64,000 nt of DNA from Rhizophagus irregularis (lineage: Eukaryota > Glomeromycota > Glomeromycetes > Glomerales > Glomeraceae). Below are positions 14,101 to 24,739 of this stretch, in pieces. Where the stretch lies: assembly GCF_026210795.1 (NCBI RefSeq), contig NC_089431.1, positions 3,100,001-3,164,000 of the forward strand, in the 5' to 3' direction. Every line of letters starts with the position of its first letter. Positions within the stretch are counted from its first letter, which is position 1. Both the position numbers and the translations under genes were made by a program. The notes below the pieces were generated by a model. That model was not told the DNA's origin. It saw only the letters and a list, made by a program, of their open reading frames with translations, and made no database searches.

Positions 14101-14824
14101 AATTGAGAATTGTGAATGATATCGACAAGATCTTCATATGCTTTCGTAGAAACATTATGTTTCTGAAGCCAGCAAAATAATGCCGTAGTTGTATAATTAT
14201 CAAAGTACGGTGCAAATTGACCATTGCGAACGGTATCTTGTCTTCATCTAACGCTTCAACGATTTGATGTATTTCTTCCTCTTCGTTATTACGTTCCTCT
14301 TCATCGTTATTACGTTCCTCTTCATCGTTATTACGTTCCTCTTCATCGTTATTACGTTCCTCTTCATCGTAATTACGTTCCTCTTCATCGTTATTACGTT
14401 CCTCTTCCACTTGATTATTATTATCATCATTATTACCTTCATCCTCCTCCTCTTCGTCATTGTTTTCATTATTATCTTCCTCCTCTTCCTCCTCTTCATA
14501 ATTGTATTCGTTATCACTTTCTTCTTCCTTTTCAGTATCAGATGAATTGACATTATCTTGCGAAAATATCATCTCATCATTGTAGTCTTGAGGATTAATT
14601 GATCCATATGCATTATCGTCATCATTAATGTCTTGAAAACTTAAATCATCTTTATGATTATACTGAAAGTCCATGTCATCGTTATCATTATCAGGTGAAC
14701 GTACAGGCGAACGAATTGCCACTCTCTCGTCAGAATCTGTTGTCTCATTAGGTTTGCTGTAAGAAAACCGATTTCGAATTCGAATTGGCTCTATTGGCTT
14801 GTTGTGACTATATCGTCTTCTCAT
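11161..14824 (-). pseudogene. Plavaka/CACTA-type transposase, spliced and frameshifted
   Basis: Starting with ATG at 14824, the first exon encodes an Arg-rich N-terminus and a long Asp/Glu/Asn-rich region with seven-residue EERNNDE repeats. Transposase homology follows in shifting frames: QFAPYFDNYTT and HNVSTKAYEDL after a frameshift near 14235, a stop near 14012, then FWHGNLWGESPLFGQHE, YRSGDFVYYHDDNG, and the clearest block at 12944-13408 (GGVYVQFGNMP, HFVIGFIPFGGKFDEF, VTADLPQGNDMTG). The next exon gives RRNANKGCRTCK, a Cys pair. Further blocks follow (IFKGMVPKTN, FGQLFLNWYVY, SSIKxMSTLPS-type residues), ending VQKVHFIHNRN with a stop at 11161. Introns are present (for example 12900-12960). 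Several stops and shifts make it non-functional as read. The family is assigned from remembered glomeromycete transposases. Confidence 0.7.
14280..14406. repeat. 21-bp in-frame repeat inside the transposase acidic region
   Basis: Six tandem copies of CGTTATTACGTTCCTCTTCAT on the plus strand. On the minus strand each encodes the seven residues EERNNDE. Since 21 is divisible by 3, copies can be gained or lost without a frameshift; all six frames stay open here, which creates spurious frames on both strands. Confidence 0.85.
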
Positions 14825-15059
14825 TTTTATAACAATTTAAAATAATTCAAATTTAATTAGAACATAATTACCAGTGGTACCACTACCACAGTATCTGTTA
14901 TAAATTCAATTAGAACTAAATTTATTAAATACTATTAGTGTGTCGGCAAAAAAAAAATGCAATTAAGTAATCAATTCGGTTAAATTACTGCCGATTTGGC
15001 TACACAAAATTTAGGGTCAATTATACCGGTTAATGACAATTGGTATGACAAATAATATT

Positions 15060-15300
15060 ATCGAAAATAGTCATTTATTGAATCAGAAAATAAAATAAAA
15101 TATATAATAATATAAAACATAATAATAAAATAAAATAAAACATATAATAATATAAACATAATAATAATTAAATAAAATAAAACATATAATAAAATAAAAC
15201 ATATAATAATAAAATAAAATAAAACATAATATTAAAATAAAATAAAACATAATAATAAAATAAAATAAAATATATTAAAATAATAAAATAAAAAATAAAA
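15060..15300. repeat. AT-rich minisatellite (AATAAAATAAAACATATAAT words)
   Basis: A degenerate array of AATAAAATAAAA and CATATAATAATATAAA words between the transposase start and the RS-rich exon. Nothing coding is seen. Confidence 0.75.
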
Positions 15301-15494
15301 AATCAATGACGTCGGTGAGCAGCGCGCTCGGTGAGTAGGGGAGATCGAGAACGAGAGCGCCTCCTGCTCTCGGTGAGAGATCGAGAACGAGAGCGCCTGC
15401 GCTCTCGGTGGTAGTAGGGGATCGGGAGCGAGAGCGCCTGCGCTCTCTATACTCGTATGTCCTACGATCCATCCTATTTCTCCGGGCGGCCCGA
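15275..15494 (-). other. RS-repeat exon-like segment downstream of the Myb-like gene
   Basis: GC-rich against its surroundings. On the minus strand three tandem blocks encode RERRRSRSRS-type motifs, but the first lies in one frame and the later two in another (ending HRRH then stop near 15306), so spacer indels have shifted the frame. A TTAG acceptor at 15495-15498 could splice it to the exon ending at 15573. In the phase that splice gives, however, the frame reads neither RS set. It is a probable decayed C-terminal exon of an Arg/Ser-rich DNA-binding protein. Confidence 0.45.
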
Positions 15495-15549
15495 CTAATG
15501 CTTAAAACAAAGCAAGTATTAATATAAATGCAATGAATTAATGAAAAAA

Positions 15550-15921
15550 TCAGTTAAATAATAAATACTTACGCTCCACTCTCCAAAACTCGTCAGAGAG
15601 TTCCTGGTGGAATCTCTCGTCATGCAAAGTCGGGGTACGAGTGGGATATCCTTCAGGATTTCTGTTTATTAATCTCTCTAAATTCTCGTACCCCGACTTT
15701 AGCGCATTCCATTTCTCTCTACATTGTTTTTTAGTTGGCCTGAATATGTGGTTGTTTCGTATATCACGAGCAATTCCACGCCATAATTGGTTTTGGTTAT
15801 GTAACCTCGTTGTGGTGAATAAGGGCTGATAGGCCCGACGACGCTGAATTAAGGTCAAAGCAGCGTCATCGGGCCATTGAATGTATACTGGAAGATTTGC
15901 GTTTAAGTTTAATGCTGCCAT
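15550..15921 (-). CDS. Myb/SANT-like DNA-binding protein (partial, 3' end unresolved)
   Basis: The ATG at 15921 opens a 123-residue frame. Spaced aromatic residues resemble a trihelix/MADF or Myb-SANT-like domain: W at about residue 17 (IQWPDDAALTLI), NQLWRGIARDI at about 45-57, KKQCREKWNALKSGYENL at about 65-82, and a closing FHQELSDEFWRVE. Such domains bind DNA and often accompany transposases in DNA elements. A strong donor, GTAAGTATT, begins at 15572, so exon 1 is probably 15921-15573 and the last few residues of the open frame are intron. The following RS-rich segment may be the next exon, but the phase does not fit well. It lies inside the 13-kb transposon between the transposase and the accessory gene, so an element-encoded DNA-binding subunit is my inference. 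Confidence 0.6.
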   Translation of the reverse strand: MAALNLNANLPVYIQWPDDAALTLIQRRRAYQPLFTTTRLHNQNQLWRGIARDIRNNHIFRPTKKQCREKWNALKSGYENLERLINRNPEGYPTRTPTLHDERFHQELSDEFWRVERKYLLFN

Positions 15922-15990
15922 TATTAAATATTATTAGTTTGATGGGGAAAATGTCAAGAAAAGGCTCTATATTTATAATAAATTTATTAT

Positions 15991-16394
15991 GATTTCTTTG
16001 AGTTTATTTTTACGATCTTGTCTAAATTTTTTAGTTCTAATGCAATCATCCTTAATTAATTTATTTAACATTGAATACACACATAATTTTTTTTTGATTT
16101 CTTTGAGTTTATTTTTACGATCTTGTCTAAATTTTTTAGTTCTAATGCAATCATCCTTAATTAATTTATTTAACAATGAATACACACATAATTTTTTTTT
16201 GATTTCTTTGAGTTTATTTTTACGATCTTGTATCAGTTCTAATGCAATCATCTTTAATTAATTTATTTAACATTGAATACACACATATTTTTTTGATTTC
16301 TTTGAGTTTATTTTTACGATCTTGCCTAAATTTTTTAGTTCTAATGCAATCATCTTTAATTAATTTATTTAACATTGAATACACTCAATTTTTT
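15991..16394. repeat. Four-copy minisatellite, 105-bp period
   Basis: Copies start at 15991, 16096, 16201 and 16295, each with GATTTCTTTGAGTTTATTTT; the third lacks an internal block and so is shorter. The period of 105 bp is 35 codons, and both strands stay open across the array (minus strand DRKNKLKEIKKKLCVYS; plus strand ISLSLFLRSC). No start context or splice signal makes either frame a convincing gene. Confidence 0.8.
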
Positions 16395-17060
16395 GATTTA
16401 TCAATTTATTTTAAAAATATAATTATAGTAATACTGCATTAATTAATATATATAAATAAAAATAAATAAACAAATTCTATTAATAAAAAATGAGTTAAAA
16501 TGTTATCTTTATACTTTATAATTATAAAATATAATATTTTAAATCACGCATGTCCTTCCTTGATTATATTTCATATTACACTGCGATGATATATTACAAT
16601 TATACTGAATTTTAAGCTAACCTTAATTTACACCGTAACGAACTTAATTCGATCTTAATTTACTCCGTTTTAGGAATATTATCGAACAATTAAACAAATG
16701 ATTAGTTGCACATGACTTGTATTATTTGAATAGTTGATACTTTATATACCGATATTTGATTACACCAATATGTATTAAAACTCTTTCCTATCAGTAATTT
16801 CACAATTTCAATCAATATATCAGTATTTTTCAAATATCGTTGTAAGTCTACTACTGTAGATCCCATCTATTTTTTATGTAATCAATCCAGAGGCTTACAC
16901 TAAATAGATATGGCTTAGTTAGATAGGATCATCACATGGTTCATTGGCTCAGTTATTTTTCCGTCAAGCATCCAGGATCTTATAAATTTTTTTTTCTTTT
17001 TTTTCGCACGTCATCGTATCACACATAAAAATGGAAATTCAAAACGTAATATTCCATTAA

Positions 17061-17245
17061 TTTCTTCTCACTCCTTTTCTTCTACCGATCATTTTTCTTC
17101 TCACTCCTTTTCTTCTACCGATCATTTTTCTTCTCACTCCTTTTCTTCTACCGATCATTTTTCTTCTCACTCCTTTTCTTCTACCGATCATTTTTCTTCT
17201 CACTCCTTTTCTTCTACCGATCATTTTTCTTCTCACCTTTCCATT
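17061..17245. repeat. 33-bp tandem repeat, five copies
   Basis: Nearly identical copies of CTCACTCCTTTTCTTCTACC plus GATCATTTTTCTT start at 17067, 17100, 17133, 17166 and 17199, with a broken sixth copy at 17232. The array lies about 480 bp upstream of the accessory gene start and is pyrimidine-rich, so it may be part of its promoter region. Confidence 0.9.
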
Positions 17246-17720
17246 ATTTTTCTTCTCATTCCACGTATAGCCTGAAAAATATAATAAATTTGAAACCGTA
17301 AAATCGATTTGAGGTAATCTTCCATGTAAAAAAAAATTTCACTGAATGAAATTCGATATTGTAATAATTTATTTATATTAATTAAATTTAATTTTCGATC
17401 TTCTAGAAATCATAATTTTTAGTTTTCCCATCTCCTGATATTTTTAACTGATCCTGCATTCTACACGATACACAATGATATTAAGATCACGTATATTTTC
17501 CAATTAAATACTACAATCATAATTACAATAGCTAAAATCTCAAAATTATATCATGATAACCTCGCCCTTTTTTTTGTTCATTCAATATTTATCATCTACT
17601 TTTTTGAGCAAGAAAGTTGCTCTACATTTTTTATTCATTCATATTTTCTCGATAAATATCACCTACTTTTAAACAAAAAGGTTGTTCCACTTTTTTTTCG
17701 CTCATATTTTTTTTTATATT

Positions 17721-18033
17721 ATGACGACTAAACGTAAATTACCTAATAAATCGTCTGATGATAATCAAGAAATGGAAGTTGAAGGAGGTATGTAGATATA
17801 ACTCTTTTGTAAATTTATAGTAAGTTTTGCTTATATAGTTATATGTAAGAAGAATAATTAATAAATACCAAAAATATGTATAATAGGATCGAAAAGAAAA
17901 CAAATTACGAAAAAAAGAAGAGATATTGACATTGAGAAAGCCAATCAGTTGATGAAAAAAAGTAAAAATAGTAATAAAGAAGCTGCCGAATCTGCTGATA
18001 AAGAAGTTATAGTAGTAAATGAAAAAAGAAGTA

Positions 18034-18071
<38 letters not shown>

Positions 18072-19307
18072 AATGATGATGATGAGAGTAAGACGGAAGA
18101 TCATAAAAAACCCGAAGTATTTCAATCAAAGTCAAATTTAGAAATAGTTGCTTGGCTCGTCGACCATCCGGAAATTTTAAGATTGGCACTAGAAATGAAC
18201 AATACGGATGTTGCTATCTCATCATCCAGTAAAATTACGGACGTAAGTATTAAATTAACATGATTTTATTATGTCTAAATCTTTTAAATAATGTATTTTT
18301 AATATTTTAGGATAAAATTCGTCTATGGGACGAAAGTGTCAAGTGTCTTTTTTTACGTGCAAGAAGTCCGCGTGGTGAAGTTTTTGATGAGTTGATAACA
18401 AAAATTTTCAAAATAAAAATACATTCGAACGAAGCTAAAAGCTACCTCGAAAAAACCCGAAAATTTTTTATCAATTTCAGAAATAAGTTTAACCAAATTA
18501 TTTTAACTTCTGTAGAAGAATTTAAAGAAATAAGAAAAAACAGGTATTTATTTAATTGTTTCGTAGCTAACCAAATAGTGCTGTTTGTATTAATTATTAA
18601 TTTAATTATAGAGCATCTACTGGAAGTTTATCTCAAAAGGAACTTATAGATTACGTTGATGAAGAATTTGTCCAAAAGATTTTAAGCCGACAGCTTGTAG
18701 CTGTTAATATTTCAGAATTAACAAGAAATGGAGGATTCAATACCTTGGTTGATTTCGTAAGAGAAACCTTTAAGGTTTCATGGAACGGAAAAAATTTGTC
18801 CGCCGTTAAAGAATTAGATAATATGACCAAAAAATTAACGATCCCTTCTAGGAGCGGAAATAAGATCGTTGATTCTTTATCGGTAAGTTATTTTATTTAT
18901 ACTGTACTGATACTTCATATCCTTTAATCATAGTTATTAATAATAATATTAAATTATACATAGTTATAAATCTTAGCAAACGCTCTAATTTTTTTATAAA
19001 ATTATGCATTTTATAACGATATTACATTGAATAAATTTAGTAAATTTTACAAGCAAATGATAATATGAAACATCATTATTCTAAACATTATACCATAATG
19101 TCGAGTGATAATAATATAAAATAAAATGGATGTATAAAACTATAAAATGTTTGTCTAAGATATAACATTTTCAAGTTTAAAAAGTAATTGTTGTTTTGTT
19201 AAAAATGGAATGGTTATTATATGACGTTTCTTCTTTAGTATATACGGCCTAAATATCTCTATATATTTGACGTTCTTATACAGATCAAAAAGAATACATT
19301 TGCGTAA
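17721..19307 (+). CDS. Spliced acidic protein of unknown function (transposon accessory gene)
   Basis: Exons join cleanly: 17721-17787, 17887-18242, 18311-18543, 18612-18882, and probably 19239-19307, giving about 331 residues. The donors are GTATGT, GTAAGT, GTATTT and GTAAGT and the acceptors end TAG. Phases agree across the joins. The N-terminus is basic (MTTKRKLPNK; then KRKQITKKRRD, a possible nuclear localisation signal). An uninterrupted aspartate run near residue 65 is followed by a folded-looking region (LEIVAWLVDHPEILRLALEM, KIRLWDESVKCLFLRARSPRG, FNTLVDFVRETFKVSW). I do not recognise a family. Its place inside the 13-kb element, opposite in orientation to the transposase, suggests an element-borne accessory factor. 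The last exon is less certain; without it the frame runs on and stops at 18927. Confidence 0.65.
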
Positions 19308-20859
19308 CATTTGCGTAAAGTAAGAACTTTAAAGTTTAAGCCAATTCTGACTGGTAATTTACAAAATAACAAACACATTTCTTAAAAAAAAATTCTGAAT
19401 CAGAATACTTTTCCGGTTTCCATCTTCGATTCTGCAAAAAATTGAAAAGTTCAGGTGATAATTTAAGAAATATCCACCTATAAAGAGACTAAACAATTAT
19501 CAGGTTGATCAAGTTCGTGTAATACCAAATTTAATAAATTGTCTGATTAAATGATCGCGTATATTAAATGATCGCGTATATTATAAGGCTATAAGGCCTA
19601 TTAATTCCTAAAAAGTCAATTTAACCACTATTTTATTTAACCGCTATTTATTTGTACGTTTTTTTTTTTTGAAAAAAAAAAACTTTCTTTCTGAAAGTAG
19701 AGTCTTCCTCCTATACCGTTTGCCGTCGTGCATAGTGTGTTATAGGAAAAGGCGGACTTGAATTATATAGGTGTAAGCTTATGTTATATAGGCGTAAAGC
19801 TTATATAATTAACGCAACGAAAATCCTTTAATCGAAAGGTTAAAATAGGCATGATGGGATATTCTCATATATCAGGAGCTCTGTCTGTTCGAAGTGTCGT
19901 TTTATATATAATTAAGTAGGCTTAAGTCGTAAGTAACTTTTTTATAACATTGATTATTGGAGAATTAAGTGGCAAAAATAATTTTTAGTTTGTAAGACTT
20001 TTAACTCCATACCAACTTGTGTGTGTTTGGCGTGTAATTAATTCCCTAACCCTTAGACCCACTCGTGGGTTAGGTAGGTTGCTTTGCACTTCTTGCAGCC
20101 TACCTTATAATGGGTTTTAGGTCCACGTTTGCCCATTTAAAATTTATTAAACAGGATGTCATTCGTCCAAACACATTGCAACGTTTGTTGATGAAGCTAT
20201 AGTTGTCTAATAAAAGTTCGCTTTGCCAGGCAATTTATGGTGGATTCAATGGATCAAATTACAAACAACAATAATGCAGTCATATGAGAATTCCAGGCCA
20301 AAGAATAAGGGTGAATTGTCAAAGTTGAGAATATATTTGTATTTTTTTTTTAAAGCCGTCATTCTCATGAACTTTTTCATTGTATCCCTAAATTCAATGA
20401 TTTTGGTAATGATGAAACTGCAGTTGTTTATAGGGGTTTCCCGCCAAACTTCTGAGGTGAATTTATGTCTGGTGTTTTCGAATATACTTATCCTTTTTGC
20501 AATAGAGTCGTAGCGAGTCTTCTTAAAGCGTACCTGTGACACCCCATCCAACTTGGGCAGTGTCGCTGAATCTAAAGCAAGGTACCCGGTTAATCCTCAA
20601 CTTTGGGTTGATGAGTTATGATTCTGGAGTATTAAGGCATAATGTTTTGACTTACATCACCAATTTAACTCATAATTCTAATTTATTGAATTAGTTTATT
20701 ATAGATTTATTGATATTTTTTTTATCTGTTATATAATATTTAAACTAATGTATACTTTATCTGTAATTAAAATTGTTATTGTAATAAATAACCGGTAACT
20801 TAAATCTATTGAAATTAACTTTTAAATTAGATTACAAATTATTAAAATATTATAAAACG
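19308..20859. other. Non-coding interior of the large transposon, right side
   Basis: No gene is supported. A hairpin lies at about 20044-20076, with stems CCTAACCC/GGGTTAGG enclosing ACCCA/TGGGT. The segment 19660-20650 is less AT-rich than its surroundings. A 101-residue minus frame at 20246-20551 lacks recognisable features. Confidence 0.45.
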
Positions 20860-21620
20860 ATATTTGATTGATTTGATATTTTTATAGATAATATCATTTT
20901 GATATTATTTTGATACTGAATTAATATTAAAATAATATTATATTGATATTGCATTTATTAAAAAAAATCATTATTGTTATAACAATATCAAAATGATATC
21001 GTTTCGTTATTTGTCAATATCGATTAGATAATTATAAAGTGATATCTTTACGATATCATATTGATATTGAATTAATGTTAGAACGATATCATATTAATAT
21101 CGTATTTACTTTCTATTTTTCATTATTGTTATAACAATATCGAAATATCGATATGATATCGATTTGATGTTTCGTCAATATCGTTATGATGTCGATTAGA
21201 TAATTATAAAGTGATATCTTTACGATATCATATTGATATTGAATTAATGTTGGAACGATATCATATTAATATCGTATTTACTTTCTATTTTTCATTATTG
21301 TTATAACAATATCGAAATATCGATATGATATCGATTTGATGTTTCGTCAATATCGTTATGATGTCGATTAGATAATTATAAAGTGATATCTTTACGATAT
21401 CATATTGATATTGAATTAATGTTGGAACGATATCATATTTATATCGTATTTACTTCCCATTTTTCAAAAAATTCATTGTTGTTATAACAATATCGAAATG
21501 ATATCGATCTGATATTTTTTCAAACAAATATCTTTACGATATCATTTCGATATATTGAATTAATATTGAAATGATATCATTGCGATATCATAATGATATC
21601 ATTTGCAAATCGATATCGCC
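20860..21620. repeat. Right subterminal array of GATATC-rich repeats, about 160-bp period
   Basis: Near-identical copies of a unit with TGTTATAACAATATCGAAAT, ATATCGATATGATATCGATT, GTTATGATGTCGATTAG and GTGATATCTTTACGATATC lie at about 21000-21125, 21125-21300 and 21300-21480, with diverged copies on either side. The words GATATC and GAATTAAT(A/G)TT are shared with the left array at 8880-9840, which supports both arrays belonging to one element. Confidence 0.8.
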
Positions 21621-21837
21621 ACGATATTTATTTAACATCATTATTATATCAATTCGGTATTGTTTAAAAATTCAAGGTTTCTGTAAAGTTACCTAATATC
21701 ACTTTAATATAAAAGCTTACCTCCCCTCCCCTAGGTAAAATATGTTATATATAATTCCTTATATAATATTATATGTAACCTAAGATCTTTATTTACCCCC
21801 TTCTCCCTAAAATATTAAGTAATATCTGACAGCACCC

Positions 21838-22348
21838 TAAATATACAAAAAAATAAAATGGTTATATTTTAAGAAGATTATATTAATAATAATGAGTCAT
21901 AATGAGTTATAATATAATTAATTATACTATGGATTAGATTTATTATTAATAATTATAAATAATTATTAGTAAAAAGAATTTTTTAAAAGTTTTTAATGTA
22001 TAAAAGGATTCCAAAGTTTTCGATAAACACACAAATGAAAAAAATCATCAAACAGAATAAATATTTCAAATATTAAAAGTATTATTATATTGGCATTAAT
22101 AAATATTTTAAATATCAAACATATTATTAGAAACCTTTTAAAATCTAAAAATTATTATGGCATTTTTAGAAATTTACACTATTTATGATTATATTATGTG
22201 GCAAGTTCATAAAAAGTATCATACTGTTATTTACATTATACGCATTATTTTTTGTCTAGTTCAAAAAAATGATAAAGAAATGTTGAATAATTCTGGTAAA
22301 ATATTTAAAAGAAATTATATTATTATTCATTTTAGTTGAATTATTTGT
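21838..22348. other. AT-rich flank of the large transposon
   Basis: No gene is supported; a 60-residue plus frame at 22157-22339 has no distinguishing features. Confidence 0.45.
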
Positions 22349-22642
22349 ATGAAAATGATTATAAATTATTTCAAAATTTTTATTACTTATATTAATTTAT
22401 TTTCATTCTTCATCAAAGCAAAAATTGATGAAAATTCTAACCCTAATAATCCAGCCTCGACGTTGGATGATGATAATCTTGAAGATCTTTCACCTACATT
22501 AATATATGATCCTAATATAGATTACGAAAGACTTGTGTGTGATTCTATTTATGAGGAGCTCAAAGGTGATCCATATATTGAAGAAATGATGAAGATAATT
22601 AGACAACAAGAAGATTATGAAGAAGATTATGAAGAATCGTAG
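22349..22642 (+). CDS. Possible small secreted acidic protein, 97 aa
   Basis: The frame starts MKMIINYFKIFITYINLF, a basic and then hydrophobic stretch compatible with a signal peptide, with a possible cut after about residue 24 (FIKA). The mature part is strongly acidic (LDDDNLEDLSPT, YERLVCDSIYEELKGD, a closing EEDYEES) with a single Cys. Short secreted proteins are common effector candidates in mycorrhizal fungi, but no family is recognised. The alternative is that an AG near 22420 is a splice acceptor and only IDENSNPN onward is a real exon. It sits 0.5 kb outside the large transposon. Confidence 0.4.
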   Translation: MKMIINYFKIFITYINLFSFFIKAKIDENSNPNNPASTLDDDNLEDLSPTLIYDPNIDYERLVCDSIYEELKGDPYIEEMMKIIRQQEDYEEDYEES

Positions 22643-24739
22643 TCAAGTAGGTGAGAGAGTAATAAAAAGAAATTTTTCAACAACATGCATATAAACTTCA
22701 AAATAATTTAACAATAATATATCTATATTAATACTTAACGCTTCACATAAAAAAAAACAGATTAGTTAAAAAACTTATATATTAAAAAATTTAAGGGGCA
22801 ATTTGTAAATGATATATAGTAAAATGTAAATCTAAAAATAACTATTATTATATAAAAATATATTACAATATATATAGTAATAACAACCAGTGTTTATTTT
22901 TCACTGTGCGGCATATGCGCAGCGCACATGATCAGAATTTTGTGCACACTTTTTTTAGAAAGAATATGTGGTATGTGCACAAAAAAATTTGAAATATACT
23001 TATATAATTGGGTGTATATATGTATTACAGTACCTATTATAGTAGTATAGCTATACCACTTTGCCACATAGTAAGACTCAATAAATTGTGTGCCATCTGC
23101 ACAATAACTTTTTATCAAAAAATTAATACTGATAACAACTATATATGATAATAGTATTTTTTAGTAACACCTGATATTATAGAATGTAAATAGATTGCTT
23201 CTTAAAAAGTAAGATATTTTAATTTAATAAAATAAAATTAGTGCTATTTGAAAGTTCAAAAGTTATACTTTTAATATATCATAAAAAAATTATATTTTCT
23301 CAAAATCTTTAAATTAATAACAAATTGTGAACAAATTTGAAACATATTAAAAATTTTTATTTAATGCTAATTTTTAGTAGTACAAGATTTGTAATTAGTA
23401 ATTGATGATACTGATAACTATTATGATTTATATATAATATATATAATAACTATTATATATTAAATATATAAAATTTTGATAATACAGAATTTAAACACTC
23501 TGAATTAGTCCCAATTTTTGTAGCTATTTTAATATGCTTAAGAGTCTTTCTTTGTATTATTATTTTTTTTTTTTGATTTCCATTTTTTTTGTAAACCATC
23601 TTATTCTGACTTTTTTTGTAAATTGTTATAATTTGTAATTCATAATATTTGATATTTTTAAGTTCTATCTTTTTAAGGTTATTTTTCATTTTATTATTAC
23701 TCTTTTTAATATATGATTTCACATCAAAGAGAAGATAATGGAATTCACTATAACTACTTTTAAATTTTTCATTATATCTGTTTATAACTCTTTCTTGCCA
23801 CTTTTCAATAATCTCATAAATATCATTAATAATATTTCATGTGGATTCTTCAAGACATTTTTCTACTTTATCTTTATTGATATTTAAAGTTAAGTTCAGC
23901 AAAAATAATTGATTTAATACAAATAGAAAGAACTTGCATTTTAATATTCTGCCATCAATTTCAGTTTCACCTTTATCTTCACTTCTGTTTCAATCACCAC
24001 CACACTTACCTATTGTTTTATTCTTCTCTAAAGCAATAAAAACAATTATTAATATTTTATATATTTATGAAAAAAGTTACTTTTTATCAAGTTGTATCTT
24101 TTTTCTAATCCTTCTTTAAAAAATAAAGATTTATAAGCATGGGTAAAAAAGCAGTTCCTATTTGTATACTACTTTCTTTATAGAATTAAAACAAGTTTGA
24201 TAATAATGTAAAAAGAGAATTAACAATATATTTGAATAAACTATTTCAATAAGAGAATTCCAACAAGCTATTAATTATCTTTTTACAATTACTGAATGGT
24301 AAATTATTGTACAAAACAGATTTTGATCAATTAGAAAAAAACTGAAAAATGGAATTAAACTGAACCATTTGGAACATTAAATATTACATGAAAAAATATG
24401 AAAAAAAGACCATGCCTTATTTGTGAATTTTCTACTGCTTCTACTACAGGATGCTATTCCAAACATTTTGCTAAATTCTACTATGTACTGAATTATTGGA
24501 TAAGGCAGAAGTATGGGGTGATGTAGTTTACTTTAGTAAATATCTGGTTAAGACCCTTCATCCCAAAAGACTACTGAATTATTTGCCAAGGAGTGAGCAA
24601 AAAATATTATTCCATTTATTAGTTGATTATTATATAAAATTTTGGCAGACACAAGGATAGAAATATTTTTTAATAATATATACTGATAAATGAAACCTTC
24701 TGCAAAATTATATACAGTAAAAGGCTTCACCTACCTGAT
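22643..24739. other. AT-rich intergenic stretch
   Basis: No gene is supported. Frames at 22894-23118 and 23453-23722 (minus) and 23934-24119 (plus) are low-complexity or unremarkable. A locally GC-richer patch at 22903-22935 has the palindromic words GCATATGC and TGCGCAGCGCA. Confidence 0.5.

Larger units (their letters stand above)
8778..21837. mobile_element. 13-kb CACTA/Plavaka-like DNA transposon with accessory genes
   Basis: The left end GGGCACTGTCAGATATT is matched by the reverse complement of the right end, GGGTGCTGTCAGATATT. TAA flanks both ends (8775-8777 and 21838-21840), a 3-bp duplication as made by CACTA elements. The likeness continues inward (GAAACTTGGAGTTT against GAAACCTTGAATTTTT), and both subterminal zones are GATATC-rich arrays. 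The cargo is a decayed Plavaka/tnp2-like transposase (11161-14824, minus), a Myb/SANT-like gene (15550-15921, minus) and a spliced acidic gene (17721-19307, plus). The single-element reading is inferred from the matching ends and could be wrong if these are ends of two elements of one family. Confidence 0.65.

Noticed and set aside
14224-14553. Open frames of about 100 codons on both strands over the acidic region
   Set aside because: They arise from the 21-bp repeats inside the transposase exon and have repetitive, unlikely sequence.
17739-18189. Minus-strand frames with poly-Ile or poly-His over the accessory gene
   Set aside because: They are shadows of the GAT (Asp) repeat of the spliced plus-strand gene.
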